DNA of 64,000 nt from Heterodera schachtii (GCA_023374025.1 SIJG01000013.1:854445-918444), one strand, 5' to 3'. Shown: positions 32,474 through 47,078, numbered from the stretch's first letter. Notes: generated from the sequence alone by a model not told the origin. Translations and numbers: made by a program.

Positions 32474-33756
32474 TCAGTTCTTCTGCTGCTGGCGATGAAT
32501 GACGACTTTGGCACATTCCGTGGCGACATCTTTGTGCAATTTCTGATCGGCTGCGGCGACTGAAGCATTCACGGGCCGGTTTTTCAGCAACGAATTGTTG
32601 AAGAAAATCTCGAAGACGAACGAACACACCATGACGATGCTGAACACCTGAAAAACCAGCAATTGAAATGCCGAATCAAATGGCAAAACTCACCAGAGTG
32701 ACCAACGGCACATTTGTGTCATCCGCACGGAAGTTGATGCAAGACCAAGAAGGCGTCCAATAAAGCAGCAAACACGACGAGAACCAAGCAGAGGCACTCC
32801 AGCAGAAGACAGAATAGAAGGCCGTGCAACAGTCGTAGAACTTAAAATGAAAAACAAATTAGTAACCGACATAATGGCAAATTTTGGACAACATGCAACT
32901 CGACAAAAAAAAACGGATCACAATTTGATCAAAAAATCGATCAGATTTGAACTGAAAAGCAATTTGGTCGTGAAAAATCAAAAACTGATCACAATTTGAT
33001 CAAAAAATCCATCGGATTTCGACTGAAAAGCAATTTTGTCGGGCTGAAGTGCTGTGGCCACCCATCCGTCGCACTCACTTCATATTCTGCCGTAGAGCGC
33101 GCCATTCTGAACAAGCCGACGCCAAGAGTGAACAGCGAGCACATTGCGATGAGCAGTTGGCCGGAAAAAAGGTCCATAACGTAGTCGAGCACATTTCTGT
33201 CTTTCTCAGTCCAGAAAAAAGGCGAGAGCTGAAAAACAAAATGGGATTATTTTATTGTATTTGTTGTGATAGGCTTTTCTCACGGTTATCGGAATGCAGT
33301 GGCGTCCAGCGGGGGGCAATTTCTCGGCCAATTCGTCCATGAATTTCTGTTGCTGTTCCTCGATTGGTTGGCCATTGGTGCTGCTCATGAACAGTTGGTT
33401 GTGCCACTTGCGCTCGTCGAACACAGCGCCGAATTCGCCCGTCTTTGAGTCCTTTCCGATGAACGTGAAGCGTTTGCAATGGCAACCTGAGATGTCATGG
33501 AGGAAGGCCTGAAAAGCATGGAATCAGCAATTAAAATTGAAATGAGAATTGGCAAAATAAAAAGCAGCAGCACCTTTGGAGAGACAAATGTGCCGCAGAA
33601 TTGGTGAAGTGAAAGGAGTTGCCAGACGAAGGCCAAACTGAGCACAATTTGCAGCAGTTGAAGTAGACGATCTTCCGCATAATAGAGAATTAAAAATTGA
33701 CGGGCGCAATGAATGAGAGAAAATTTTGCAATACTCGCCTTTATATAGACAAGCAA
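32474..33756 (-). CDS. Four-segment membrane protein, unidentified
   Basis: Exons in phase: about 33574-33756, 33284-33508, 33079-33228, 32694-32840 and 32474-32647, about 290 residues. Hydrophobic segments are LLQIVLSLAFVWQLLSLHQF in exon 1, LLIAMCSLFTLGVGLF in exon 3, a long Cys/Trp/Ser-rich stretch (FYSVFCWSASAWFSSCLLLY) in exon 4 and VFSIVMVCSFVFEIFF in exon 5. A soluble loop with GCHCKRFTFIGKD follows segment 1, and the C-terminal tail is charged (KVVIHRQQQKN). The four-segment layout resembles MARVEL/tetraspan proteins, but no signature was recognised. The start is uncertain: ATG at 33756 lies just before a TATATAAAG word that could instead be a TATA box. Confidence 0.7.
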
Positions 33757-36344
<2,588 letters not shown>

Positions 36345-36572
36345 GGACGACGAGACGGACGGAGACAGAACGCGCACACACACACACACACTAACTACAC
36401 ACAGAAGGATGGCGGAACTGCCCGAAGAACGATGCGTGTGGAGAAATCGGATCGTCTGACCCCCATTGTTGTATTGTATTGTAAACCCCCATTTCACATG
36501 ATCAATCCCCCAAAAACTGTTGTCATTTCAATCATTTGCATGTTTGAATGTATGTATATGTATGTGTGTGTG

Positions 36573-36578
36573 AATAAA
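36573..36578 (+). promoter_or_regulatory. Polyadenylation signal of the ubiquitin-phosphatase gene
   Basis: AATAAA, 229 bases after the stop codon, follows a TATGTATGTGTGTG run. It is the first canonical signal downstream of the phosphatase stop. Confidence 0.6.
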
Positions 36579-36815
36579 CATTGTAAGCAAAAAAAAATTT
36601 CGCTAGGCAAAATTCGTTTTTTCAATGTGTAGAAAGAAAACTTTAGGAAAAATTTTGGTGACTTTTTTCAAATCAGATTCGGATTATGTAGGAATTTTGG
36701 ATTCTCCGACCCCAAATAGCGAAAATTTGAGCCTGGAATCATGTAACATTATCAGTAGAATAGGGGCCGGGTTTTTTAACCAAAAAAATGAAATTGAAGC
36801 CGAATATGTAGCGAA

Positions 36816-37172
36816 AATTTGGGTAATTCTGTAGTTTGTCCCCCCCCCCCCTTTTGGAAAAAAATTTTCAAAAATTATTTTGCCCTAAAACAAGTTTCCA
36901 GGGGTTTTTGGGGTCGCTGAGCCCGAATCCGGCTACCGATTTTGCAATACAAGATCATTTAAGTCATTTTTAGACCTAAAATGCGAAATTCGAAAATTTG
37001 ATTTTTCGACTTTTTGTTCGAAACCGGGTCCGGGATTCGACATTGGCCGAAATGGATGCCGGATTCGTGTTCAGCGACCCCAAAAACCCCTGGAAACTTG
37101 TTTTTAGGGCAAAAAATTTTTGAAATTTTTTTTTTCCAAAAAGGGGGGGGGGACAAACTACAGAATTACCAA
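36816..37172. mobile_element. Inverted-repeat element with poly-C/poly-G arms
   Basis: AATTCTGTAGTTTGTCCCCC at the left is matched by GGGGGACAAACTACAGAATT at the right. Inside are the paired words CCAGGGGTTTTTGGGGTCGC and their inverse (GCGACCCCAAAAACCCCTGG). About 350 bp, non-coding. The GGGGTCGCTGA and CGAATCCGG words link it to the family at 19893-20332 and about 11845. Confidence 0.6.
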
Positions 37173-37605
37173 AATTTGAGTCTGGGAGCGCTGATGAATT
37201 TTGTCCTCTCCCCTCCCTATTTTAAACCGTCCATTTTGACCCACGAAGTTCGAATAAGCGGACAGTTCCGACTTTTACTTGATTCTTCAAAATTAATACA
37301 CAAAGAATGACCATCATTCGCTTAATTATGCATTTGAACAAATAGTTGAAACAATGGCTTTTTTATTTAGTGAAAAAAATAAGTAAAAGGACCAATAATG
37401 TTGTTTATTTTACAATTACCCGGGGGGCACAACAGTGATTGGTTGGTCATGGGCTGAATTATACAAATTGCTATAAAGGTAAAAAAAACAAATAAACATG
37501 GGGAGTATATATGACGACTTGGGGGAGGGGATGAGAAAAATAGGATCGAGAATAAACACAATTCGTCACTAATACATATATTTAATATTAAACGCAATCA
37601 CACTT

Positions 37606-38682
37606 TTAAATTCCGTTCGAGTGATGGCTTTCCGGCCCGCTTACACTGCAGGAATTTGCAACACTGAGGAACAAACTGAAAAAATGGGATGAATTTGTGA
37701 GACCAAATAAAGCGCCAAACAAATAAATAAATGCTCACTCACCGTTCAATTTCGGTGGCACAATAAACAAATTCGTGCTTCCAAAAGCCGTAGCGCTGGT
37801 TACGGATCAGCTCAATGAATGTGATCAACAAACCCCACGGATGAGGACGGAGAGCAACCAAACGCTCAAAGAGAATACTGTGGAAAAAATACAAAAATTA
37901 ATTACGACCGGCATGGTAAAAAGCTACTTTCTATATTGTTTTAAAAGAGAAAAAGTTATCGACCTACAGGGACGTAAAATATTGAAGAGGGACTTATTGT
38001 GAGACATTGAAATCACAAATTTAAATGCGGGACTGTGAGGTAACTTTTAGGTCTTATAAACCCACATTTTACCGAGTTATCTGCTCCTGAATGTGTTTAG
38101 AATTGGCACCTAAGAACAGGTAGAGCAGTGTACAACTGAAGTAATGCGTATGCGAATTCGGGTAACGCAACTGATTGGCGATGGCATTGAACAGCAAATA
38201 GCGACCTGAAAAATGACAATTAGTACTAATTAGCTAAACATTTTAATAATTTTGCCAAAAAATCCTAAGAAAGCCTTTTAGTAATTACTGTAATAATGAG
38301 CCAAAAAATTGCCTTCGTTGCACAATGAAACGGCCAAATTTTGGAAAATGTCCATGAACGGGCTGTGTGCAATTGTCTCCATGGAGACGCGCTGTCCCTT
38401 GCCATGGATGGAGTCAATAGCACGCACACCGACGTACATCACCACCGCATTGACGACACTGATTGCATATTTGGTGGTTGTGGCGGTGAACGATGAAACA
38501 CCGCCGCCTCCGTTGTTGTTGCTGTTGTTTGGCGGCGACTGATGCGATGCCGACGAAGAGGAGGACGAGGATGGCACGTCCTGTTGCTGTGACTTCTGCG
38601 ATTGGTTGGTGTTGTTGTTGATGTGCGGCGGGGGGTGGGACAATATAAAAATAATAAAATAAGACAATTCTGATCTTGTCAT
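37606..38682 (-). CDS. cnot1: CCR4-NOT subunit CNOT1, C-terminal fragment
   Basis: Exons 38313-38682 (5' limit uncertain), 38073-38205, 37743-37877 and 37606-37675. The peptide contains [62 protein letters not shown] and [17 protein letters not shown], the invariant end of the Not1 C-terminal domain that binds CNOT2/CNOT3 in the CCR4-NOT deadenylase. A Ser/Gln/Asn-rich stretch precedes it. Full-length CNOT1 is over 2000 residues; here about 230 remain, and the GT31 stop codon lies only about 170 bp upstream, so the rest is missing or separated by a very long intron. Exon 1 to 2 uses a GC donor (GAAG then GCAATT). Confidence 0.85.
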
Positions 38683-38851
38683 ATTGCCACTTACTACATG
38701 ACAACCAGCTATATTGCCTTTGAAAATTCATATACAACTATAACTTTAGATTTTCCAATCATTACAGCATATAAAATTTGGCTTATGTGTTATCAATTAT
38801 CATTAACTTAAAATAAAATCTTTTGGTTTGGAATTCGGAAGAAAATTAGGA

Positions 38852-40846
38852 TTAAATTTTGCAAGACAATTTCTTCAAATAGTCAAAATATTCTCCAAAT
38901 TGGTCTTGATTGGCGGCATTGAACATCGCAAACACGGTTGGCACGCCACCAACGCATTCGTACTGAAAAAATGAGGGAAAATATGGAACAAAAACCAATA
39001 ATTGACAAAATTAATTAAAAATAAAAAAGCATGATGAAAAAAAGAATTACGGCATAATTATTTAATCTATTTGAAAATATTATTTAATAAATTTTGCTTT
39101 TCGTTCGGTCCAAATAAAGTGCTTCTGCTGGTCGGACTTTGTCACATTGGCCAACTCGGCCAAAATGCCCGAGTACAGTACATCCTCCAGGAAAAAGCCG
39201 TTAGTTTTCGGACTTTGTGCCAAGACAGCTTTGACAGTGTCGGTGTTGGTCAAATAAATGTTGCCAAGCGCAAATGGGGGGAACAATTCACCAGGGAAAT
39301 CTTCCCTCGAAATGTACCTGCAAATAAATTTGGGGCTGAAGAAGCCACTCGACACTTGGCCATTTCGCCCCGGGCACTGGACCATTTGGCCACGGACAAT
39401 TGGCAACAGACAATTGGTCCGTTCATAATTGGGTATTTTTAATAATGGTTTAAAAAATGAAAAATAGAATCGAAAAACGTGAATTTGACTGACCATTTGC
39501 TGTCACTGTTCCGAAATGGCTTTCGACTGCCGCCCATATGTCCGAAAAAAATCAGCGGATGATTATCGGCAATTTGGCGGAATTTTTTGTTTATCCAATA
39601 GTCCATCCTGCGCAGATGGACCACCGTGTCGTCGTCCACCTTCGCCACCCATTCGGCACCGGCACAGTGCCGTTGTTGCCATGTCAGGGCACCGAACCAC
39701 TGCAAAAATGTTTATAAGGATATGTAAATCCAACATATTAAATTTGTCAAAGAATTGTCAAAACAAACGCTTTTTTTCTCCGTTTCTAACCCTTGAAAAC
39801 AAATTAATTATTATTATCAATTAATGAATTAATTAATTAATTGTCATTTGCTGATCACTTTGAGATGTAAGTGGGCATAAAGGTCGACAAAACCGTGCAA
39901 AAACACAATGTCGCCATGCTTTTTCTGCTCCTCTTCTAATTTGTGTTTCACATCTGCTGCTTCTCCTCCCGATGGGTCGGCGATAAAAAATCGTTGTATT
40001 TCGCCCGGGGCCTAATTAAATCCAAAATTATATTTATCCAATCAATAAAAAACAATTAATGTCCTTTTGTTCAAATTTTAAATTCAAATGAGTGCAGCCC
40101 GTCCTTTTTCGTTATATTCTTTAATTATCCTCTAATTTAGTTTTTAAGTGAATATTTCAATTATTTTTTCTCACTATTAATTATTCGACATTTCTCATTA
40201 ATTGAATTCATTAAAATTCAATTTGATTAAACCCAAATAAATAATTTAGCACTACGTCTTTCATCAACAAATTGTTGAAGCCAACTTAATTACTGCTTTA
40301 AATTGTTTTTCGCCAATAAATTATTAATAAATTCAATTAAATTGTTCTCTACCGCTTCTTTCATCCATGTCTCTCTCGCGCCCGTTCGCCTTTCAAATGA
40401 GGTTCTGCCCGACATTGCCAACATGATCAGCTTGGTGCCAGCCGCACATGCGTTTCCAATTTCCATCGAACAGTTCATGCGAATGTTTTTGAAGCGAATT
40501 GCGAATTTCTAAAAAGTACGCTAAAGCATTTCTAGAAAAGACCAAAACTGTAAACGAGTCAAAAATATTAAAATTAGACGCAATTAATCAGAAAAATGAT
40601 AATTTTTAACCTAAAATAGTAAAAATGGCATTTTTGGACAAAAGTTGTTAACAAATTTATTATTTTTCCGTTTTTGCCATTTTTATATAAAAAAGTAACC
40701 ACCTCAGTTGGAACAAATGCAGTTTTGTTGGCAATCTGCTTCACACGCGGGTCAGCCAGAAGCTGCATTTTGCCTTGGACCTGTAAACAATTCAAAATTG
40801 ACACAAAAAACATGTCCAAAAGTCCCGTGACTTTCGATAATTTCAT
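38852..40846 (-). CDS. GT31-family (beta-1,3-galactosyltransferase-like) enzyme, copy A
   Basis: Six exons in phase: 40703-40846, 40353-40508, 39859-40011, 39494-39699, 39098-39317 and 38852-38962. The start MKLSKVTGLLDMFFVSILNC gives a short signal-anchor as in Golgi type II glycosyltransferases. Family motifs: TKLIMLAMSGRTSFERRTGA (usually RR.AIR.TW), ARETW, the metal-binding AKVDDDTVVHL, WYISREDFPGELFPPFALGN and FFLEDVLYSG (the late E-D-V motif). It likely transfers a sugar to glycans in the Golgi; donor and acceptor cannot be told. About 330 residues, close to the family size. The exon 5 donor appears to be GC (CGAAAA then GCAAAA). The start lies 13 bases after the stop of the preceding gene. 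Confidence 0.85.
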
Positions 40847-40859
40847 GGATATTCTGCAA

Positions 40860-42100
40860 TTAGTCTTCGACACCCAAAAGGCTGTTCTCGCCCATTGGCT
40901 TCACCTTGATCCAACTGATAGCCCCCAATGGCATTTTGACTTCGGTTGGACAAATAAATTCTCCAAATTGTGTGCCATTCAATTTGAGCATAATAGAACA
41001 GTGCTCGTTAAGCATGATGTCCAAATTGAGCAGGTAACTGCCTGGGGGCAGCCGTACGCCTTTGCGTTGCATCGACTTTGACTGAAAACATAAACATTCA
41101 AATGTTGCTAATTTAATAACTTCATTATTACCCCGGGGAATGCCACTTCAAAATCACTGTCTGTGCCAATTTTGATGCTCACCTCAGTTTGTGTTGAACC
41201 ATCTAAATATAATTTGTCAAAATTCATAAATTAATAAAATAATGCCAATGTTTCATTTACCACTTTTGGCATTCAAAAGTTCCACCAAAATGCTTTTAAA
41301 GTTGGCATCCGTCAATGCTTTTATGCTGATCATTTGCTGCTGATTCCCGCTGTTGGCGAATTTGATCGGAAAAATTTGGTCGGTGTATTTTGGAAACAAC
41401 GGAATTGAATCCAAAGATTGGAAAAACTAAAAGAAATCATCAAACATTGGAATATTGGGTAAATATTAGCCATTCTCAAAAAAATTAAAACAAACAGCAG
41501 AATTAATGGTACCGAAATTTTAGTTGAAAACATTTTTAGTTAATTTTTATTAATTAGTTATCCATGCTAAATCCATTTTTAAATATCATTTGCAAAATTA
41601 TTTACTCATTCTTTGACAATTAAAATTATTCCATGCTTCGTCTACTAATTACCCATTCTTTTGTTAATTAATTCATTCTCATGCTTTGTTTAATTAATCA
41701 TATTTCATTAAAACTTATACTTAGTCCACTAACAATGCTTATTAATTACGCTATGCTTATTAGTTCGTTCAATAATTACCCAAGCTTCCATGGCACAGTT
41801 GTGACTGCGGCTGGTGAACAGTTTCATGTTCTGCTGCTGTTGTTGTTGTTGGTTCATCATTGGCAGCATGTCCAGCCATAGAAGCCAAAGTGCCGCATAA
41901 TCTGCCAAAAATGGTGCACCCGTTGAACCATAACTCACAACAAAATCATTTTGCATGGTACGCTCATCGACAACAAACGGCGGCGGCACTTCGAAAAATT
42001 CAAATTGGCATTTTTTATTGAAATTTAAAATGAAATTTAAAAACTCCACCGTTTCCAACGGGAAAACTTTGCGTGATGAGTTCATCGGTTCTTTTACCAT
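40860..42100 (-). CDS. Unidentified protein, about 259 residues
   Basis: Four exons join in phase: 41780-42100, 41261-41426, 41132-41202 and 40860-41081. It starts MVKEPMNSSRKVFPLETVEF and includes a hydrophobic stretch (ADYAALWLLWLDMLPMM) followed by a Gln run. The second half looks like beta strands: PIKFANSGNQQQMISIKALT, EVSIKIGTDSDFEVAFPG and LPPGSYLLNLDIMLNEHCSI. A lectin-like beta sandwich is conceivable next to a glycosyltransferase, but no signature is present. Its stop codon is 13 bp before the GT31-A start on the same strand, which suggests co-transcription. Confidence 0.7.
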
Positions 42101-42166
42101 TAAGAATAATTGAAAAGCGCCTTTCCTTTATCCCAAAATTGTATCTTAAATAATGTAAATATGTAT

Positions 42167-42880
42167 TTAATATAATTGATTTGTTGCATTTTTAATTATC
42201 ATTAATTTGTGATTAATTAAAAATAAGAAAAATATAAACGAATGGTGTGAAGCAATTGATGCCTGCATCAGAATTGTCGCACCGACGGCTGCTGACTTTG
42301 GCATTGGCACTGTGCGCAGTTTAATGCCACGCCAATGAGTTGAACTATTTTTATGGCCATTCTTGGCCATCACTTTCGCGCATTCGCTCGTAATCGGATT
42401 ATCCTGAGTTTGATTAATAAATAATTAAGTGTTCATATTAATGATTGATTACTTTACCTTTTGATCACCAATTGTGAATGTTCTTTTCACTTTGAAATTG
42501 GCCGCAATGTCCAAGTGATTGCCACGTTGAAGCAATGCCGGATAACAAATCAAAAGTCTAAAAAGGCATTTAAAAATTGTTTAATTATTGTTTTGTTATT
42601 GTAATTTCTTTTCCCACCCATCGTCACAATTTCCGCTGTTTTGTGAAAGTCGAAATTCAATTCCATAGCCCTTTTTCGTGGCTCCATCCGTTCCATTGTT
42701 TTCGGCACATTTCTCAGCAGATGTGCATAATTTGATCACTCGCACACCGCCGGCAGTGCCATTTGTCAGACGAATACTTTAAAATTTAAGAAAAAATTTA
42801 ATAACTATTAAAATTTCAAACTTACGGCAGACAGGGCGACAAATTGCCATGCGAAACATTTAAAAGTGCAATTAAAAATA
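42167..42880 (-). CDS. Small cysteine-containing secreted protein with hydrophobic C-terminus
   Basis: Exons 42826 to about 42880, 42618-42776, 42458-42557 and 42167-42403 join in phase. The first holds a hydrophobic leader (NLFLIALLNVSHG) then SPCLP; its start codon is not visible and may lie in an earlier exon. About six cysteines follow (KLCTSAEKC, GNCDDG, LLICYP, SECAKV) and several N-glycosylation sites (NGT, NSS). The C-terminus ends in a strongly hydrophobic run (FIFFLFLIN) with a short tail, which could be a GPI signal or a membrane anchor. The size, leader and spaced cysteines recall Ly6-like proteins, but the fold is not provable here. Confidence 0.65.
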
Positions 42881-43164
42881 AATTACATTAATAGTGGAAA
42901 AGTGCATTATTATAATCTTTTAAAGCAATTTACTAATATTATGTGGTAAATATTTAAAAAATTATTCAGCCGATCAGTGAGAACAAATTGAAAATGGACT
43001 AATGATTCAGCAGAGTTTTGTGGTAAATGAGCCCACAAAATGCAATGAACATAACGACATATAAAAATGAAAAATTCACTTGAATAAATTACTAAAGCTT
43101 TTTTGTCACAAATTCCAATGGATATAAATAAATAATTAATGAAAAACAAAATTAATTAATAATT

Positions 43165-43760
43165 GAGACAATTAAGCAATGCTAAATTAGGAGATCAGTA
43201 AAAATGTCGCATTGGCAAATGTTAACCAAATAAAAATAATTAATGAATAAATTGGGCAGAATAAGCAATGCTAATTTGAGAGAATTGCATTGGAATGTTG
43301 CATTGGGAAATGTTTAAAAAAATAAAAAAATGAATTAAAGAATTATTGAGCAAAATAAGCAATGCTAATTGAAGGGAATTGCATTGGAATGTTGCATTGG
43401 GAAATGTTAAAAAATTTAATTAATTAATTAATTGAGGAAAATAAGCAATCTAAATTAAGAGAATTGCATCGGAATGTTGCATTAGCAAATGTCAACAAAA
43501 TAAATTTAATTAATTAATTAATTGAGCAAAATAGCAATGCTACTTTGAGAGAATTGCATTGGAATGTTGCATTGGGAAATGTTAAAAAAAAATTTAATTA
43601 ATTAATTGAGCAAGCAATGCTAATTTAGCATTGGAATGTTGCATTGGCAAATGTTAACAAAATAAATTTAATTCATTAATTTAATTCATTAATCTCGGTA
43701 AAAAAAAAGCAATGCATAATTAAGCGGCTTGTAATGGAATGTTGCTTAGCTGATTCAGAA
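43165..43760. repeat. Tandem repeat, unit about 110-120 bp, five to six copies
   Basis: Units share AGCAATGCTAATTTGAGAGA, then ATTGCATTGGAATGTTGCAT and GGGAAATGTTAA, separated by AT-rich linkers with AATTAATTAATTAATTGAG. Copies differ by short deletions. The array lies upstream of the left GT31-B gene, and its last unit is where the giant inverted repeat begins (left) and where the window ends (right). Confidence 0.75.
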
Positions 43761-44009
43761 AAATGCACAAGATATAAATAATTGAATGAGCGAGGCCAAA
43801 GACCAAAATGTATGTGAAGTGAATTTAAAAGGCAATTGTCCACAGACATTTCTCATCAGTTGGCATTGGCATTAGCGAGCGCAATTTGAGAGCACCGTTT
43901 CGGCTTGAGAAATTCTTGGGTTTTTGGGATTTGTATTTTTATTTCGGTCCTTGATTCTCGATTTACCGTTCTTTTTTTACTGTTTTTAAGACGGTGCTAA
44001 ACTACCACC

Positions 44010-45758
44010 ATGGTAACATACACTTGGCTTTTGTCCTTCGCTTTTCTGCTTTACCTGACAAACAACTCAATGGGCATAAACGAGCAGGTTTAGATCAATT
44101 ATTTAATAAACTGTCCGTAATGATTTTCCCTAACCCAAATTGGTCCATAAAAATTATTGATGCTCGAGAGTCTCACTCTGGATAATTGCTCGAGAAAAGA
44201 AATCGTTTTTGCTATTGGTTTTTAGTTAAGCCATTTGGTCTCCGCATCCTTGAAAATTTAAAAAATGGAAATTGGGGGGTTACTGTCTCAAACCCCGAAA
44301 TATTCAGTTTACCAAAATCAAACTTTGACGGACTCTGAGAGAAGCCAATTAGCTTTTTTAATTTTTTGCAATTATAGGCTTTTGAAATTAATTTCAAAAA
44401 TATTCGCATGGACTGTTGGATGAAAATTGGTAGTGTTTGTCCGGCCGGCACCAAGCTGATCATGTTGTCAATGTCAAGCCGGGATCATTTCGAGATGAGA
44501 ACGGGAGTCAGAGAAACGTGGATGAAGGATGCGGTGGAAATTAATAAATTAAATTTGAATTTTTAATCTAATTTGGCGTTTAATCAGGCGCCCCGTGAAA
44601 TTCTCCGGTTTTTCGTTGCTGATCAAGCGGGAGGAGAAGCGGCAGATGTGAAACACAAATTAGAAGAGGAGCAGAAAAAGCATGGCGACATTGTGTTTTT
44701 GCATGGATTTGTGGACCTTTATGCGCACTTACATCTCAAAGTGATCAGCAAATGACATTAATTAACAATAAATTAATTTGAAATATTTTACATTGATTTA
44801 GCATTAATTTTAAATTATTAACTCAATTTTATACATTTCCAGTGGTTCGGTGCCCTGACATGGCAACAACGGCACTGTGCCGGTGCCAAATGGGTGGCAA
44901 AAATTGATGACAGTTCGGTGGTCGATCTTCGCCGGATGGACTATTGGATAAACAAAAAATTGCGTCAAATTGCCGATGATCATCCGCTGATTTTTTTCGG
45001 GCATATGGGCGGCAGTCGAAAGCCATTTCGGAACTGGGAGAGCAAATGGTCAGTTGGGCTTAAAGTTTGTGGGTGTTCGGGGCATTTTCAAAATTTCTGT
45101 GGCACAAATTGGCGCGCCAAATTCAAATTTTGTTTGGGTACGTGCCAATGGAACTGTACTCAGCGGATATATATCCGCCATTTGTGCTCGGGCCCACGTA
45201 TTTGACCACGTCGGCCACCGTCAGTGCAGTGATGAAACAGGCCAACAAAGCAATTGGCTTCAATTTGGACGACGTGCTATTCACTGGCATTTTGGCCGAG
45301 TTGGCCAATGCGACATTGTCCGACCAGCAGACGCACTTCATTTGGACTGAACGAAAAGCAAATAATAAAATAATTTTGAATTTTTGATTATAATTTTAAA
45401 AATATAATAAAAATTTTCATTTTTTTTTGAATTTTCATTTATTATTTATAAAATGGAATTAAAATAATCTGGGATTTTACCAATGTTTTGCATTTTGGAT
45501 CCTGACCACTTTTTGGCTCTTTTTAAAAAACAAAAGCGACAAATTGTAATAGAGAAAAGATTCATGTTTCAAAAAACCCATTGTATTTTTTTTAATTTGA
45601 GACTTTAATTATAATTGATAATTTTTCGTTTATTAATTGTTTTTCAGTTCGAATGTGTCGAGGGTGTGCCAAATGTTTTTGCAATTTGGGACGCAAAAAG
45701 CCGTTCTGAGATGGAGCAGCACCATGCCTATTTGAAGAAGATGTCATGCCAAAAGTAG
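44010..45758 (+). CDS. GT31-family glycosyltransferase-like enzyme, copy B (left arm)
   Basis: Exons 44010-44087, 44378-44533, 44588-44740, 44843-45048, 45138-45357 and 45648-45758. The start MVTYTWLLSFAFLLYLTNNS is a good signal anchor. Motifs match copy A: TKLIMLSMSSRDHFEMRTGV, RETWMKDA, REILRFFVADQAGG, the position of DDD reads AKIDDSSVVDL (one metal-binding Asp replaced by Ser), YVPMELYSADIYPPFVLGPT and NLDDVLFTG. The last exon is FECVEGVPNVFAIWDAKSRS, ending SCQK. Oddities: the acceptor before 45138 reads TTTGG rather than AG (same in the right arm), and the exon 5 donor is GC (AAAA then GCAAAT). With DDD changed to DDS and a doubtful acceptor, activity is uncertain. Confidence 0.75.
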
Positions 45759-46978
45759 CTGACTGACACCGCGATCAGTGATCAGTGAGCATTTCTTCAC
45801 AAAATTTCCAATTTTTGTGATTGATTGTCGCCATGAAATAAAAAGAAGTGGCACTATGCCAAACTCTATTCTGTGTCCATGAACACGTCTTACGGTAATT
45901 AACTGAAATATTTTCCCATTTTTGATATATGTACATTAATAAAGTTATTTTTCCACGAAATATAACGAGGGCTGGAGTTTTTAGGTGCTAAACATGAAGA
46001 ATTTGGCAGCTAAATAGTTATTAAAAAGATAGAAATAGTTGCTAAAAAATGCAAAATGCCAAAATAATTGTTAAAATAGTTGCCAATTGGTACATACTGC
46101 TCAATAAATGGGAAAATTTGCCAAAGATACCTCATTCTTTATTCATTTGGTGTCATAATTGCTAATGAAATCCTTTAATGCTTTTAGTTGAGTCGTAAAA
46201 CTTTTTTATTACATAAAAATTAAAAAAAAAAAACTATTTCCGGCGGCACATAACGGAACTTACTTGAAATGTTATGAAAATATGCCAATTTCAGGGATAG
46301 CCTTTTGTTTTTGTTTTTTTGCCTCTTATCTTTTTTTCATTTTTTTTACAATTAATTAAAGCATTTTTTGCATTTTTTTTCTATATTTCTGCATTCATTG
46401 AGATGAATGTTCAATTTACCATCTCTTCTCCTATTTAATTAAAGCATATGTAAATTTGATATTTTAGAACCAAAAATGTACTTTTGGTCTCACATTTTAA
46501 TCATTTTAATTTTGCATTCAAATTTCAATAACTGCAAGTGTTCGTCGGCAAAATGCAAAGAAAATTGTACTTTTCGTATAATGAAATACATAATTAGTTT
46601 TTTGATTTCCGTTCTTATGGTTGGGAAAGCAAAAAGAATTTTACGGAGAGTGAAATTGAATTTGATTTTTATTTTTAAAGGTAGAAAGAATTTTTTTAAA
46701 AATTTTTTAATTTGCAAAATTCAGAAAAAATTTAGCAACATTTCTATTTCTGTCGTTTTGCTGGGAGAAGAAAAACAATTTTTGAAAGCATTGACAACCA
46801 ATCGCTAAGTAAATATTTTCACTAATTAATTTTGTTCCAAAATTATCATTTTTCACTTTTAAACTATCCAAAAGAACACAACCCACTGAACCATGCACAT
46901 TAATAAAAGTATGAAGTAAAAACTTACCAAAAGTATATTTATTTCTAACTTAACAAAAAGCCAATCATTAGGGGTGTA
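45759..46978. other. AT-rich intergenic DNA of the left arm
   Basis: No gene seen. An imperfect A/T-rich block with TAGTTGCTAAAAAATGC and GGTGCTAAACATG words lies at 45970-46110. The same sequence is mirrored at about 60740-61940. Small ORFs are lysine/phenylalanine-rich and differ between arms. Confidence 0.4.
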
Positions 46979-47078
46979 AAAAAGTCTCGGTATCGGTCTC
47001 TAGTCTCCAAAATCGAGACCGAGACTTAAAAATCCGAGACTTTTCTCGAGTCGAGACCGAGACTCTAGAACATCACTA
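46979..47078. mobile_element. GGTCTCGA/GAGACC MITE, copy 2 (left arm)
   Basis: Inverse orientation to the copy at 9130-9273: TAGGGGTGTAAAAAAGTCTC at the left end and CATCACTA at the right end, with internal ATCGAGACCGAGAC and TCGAGTCGAGACCGAGAC words. Present at the same place in the right arm, so it predates the duplication. Confidence 0.6.
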
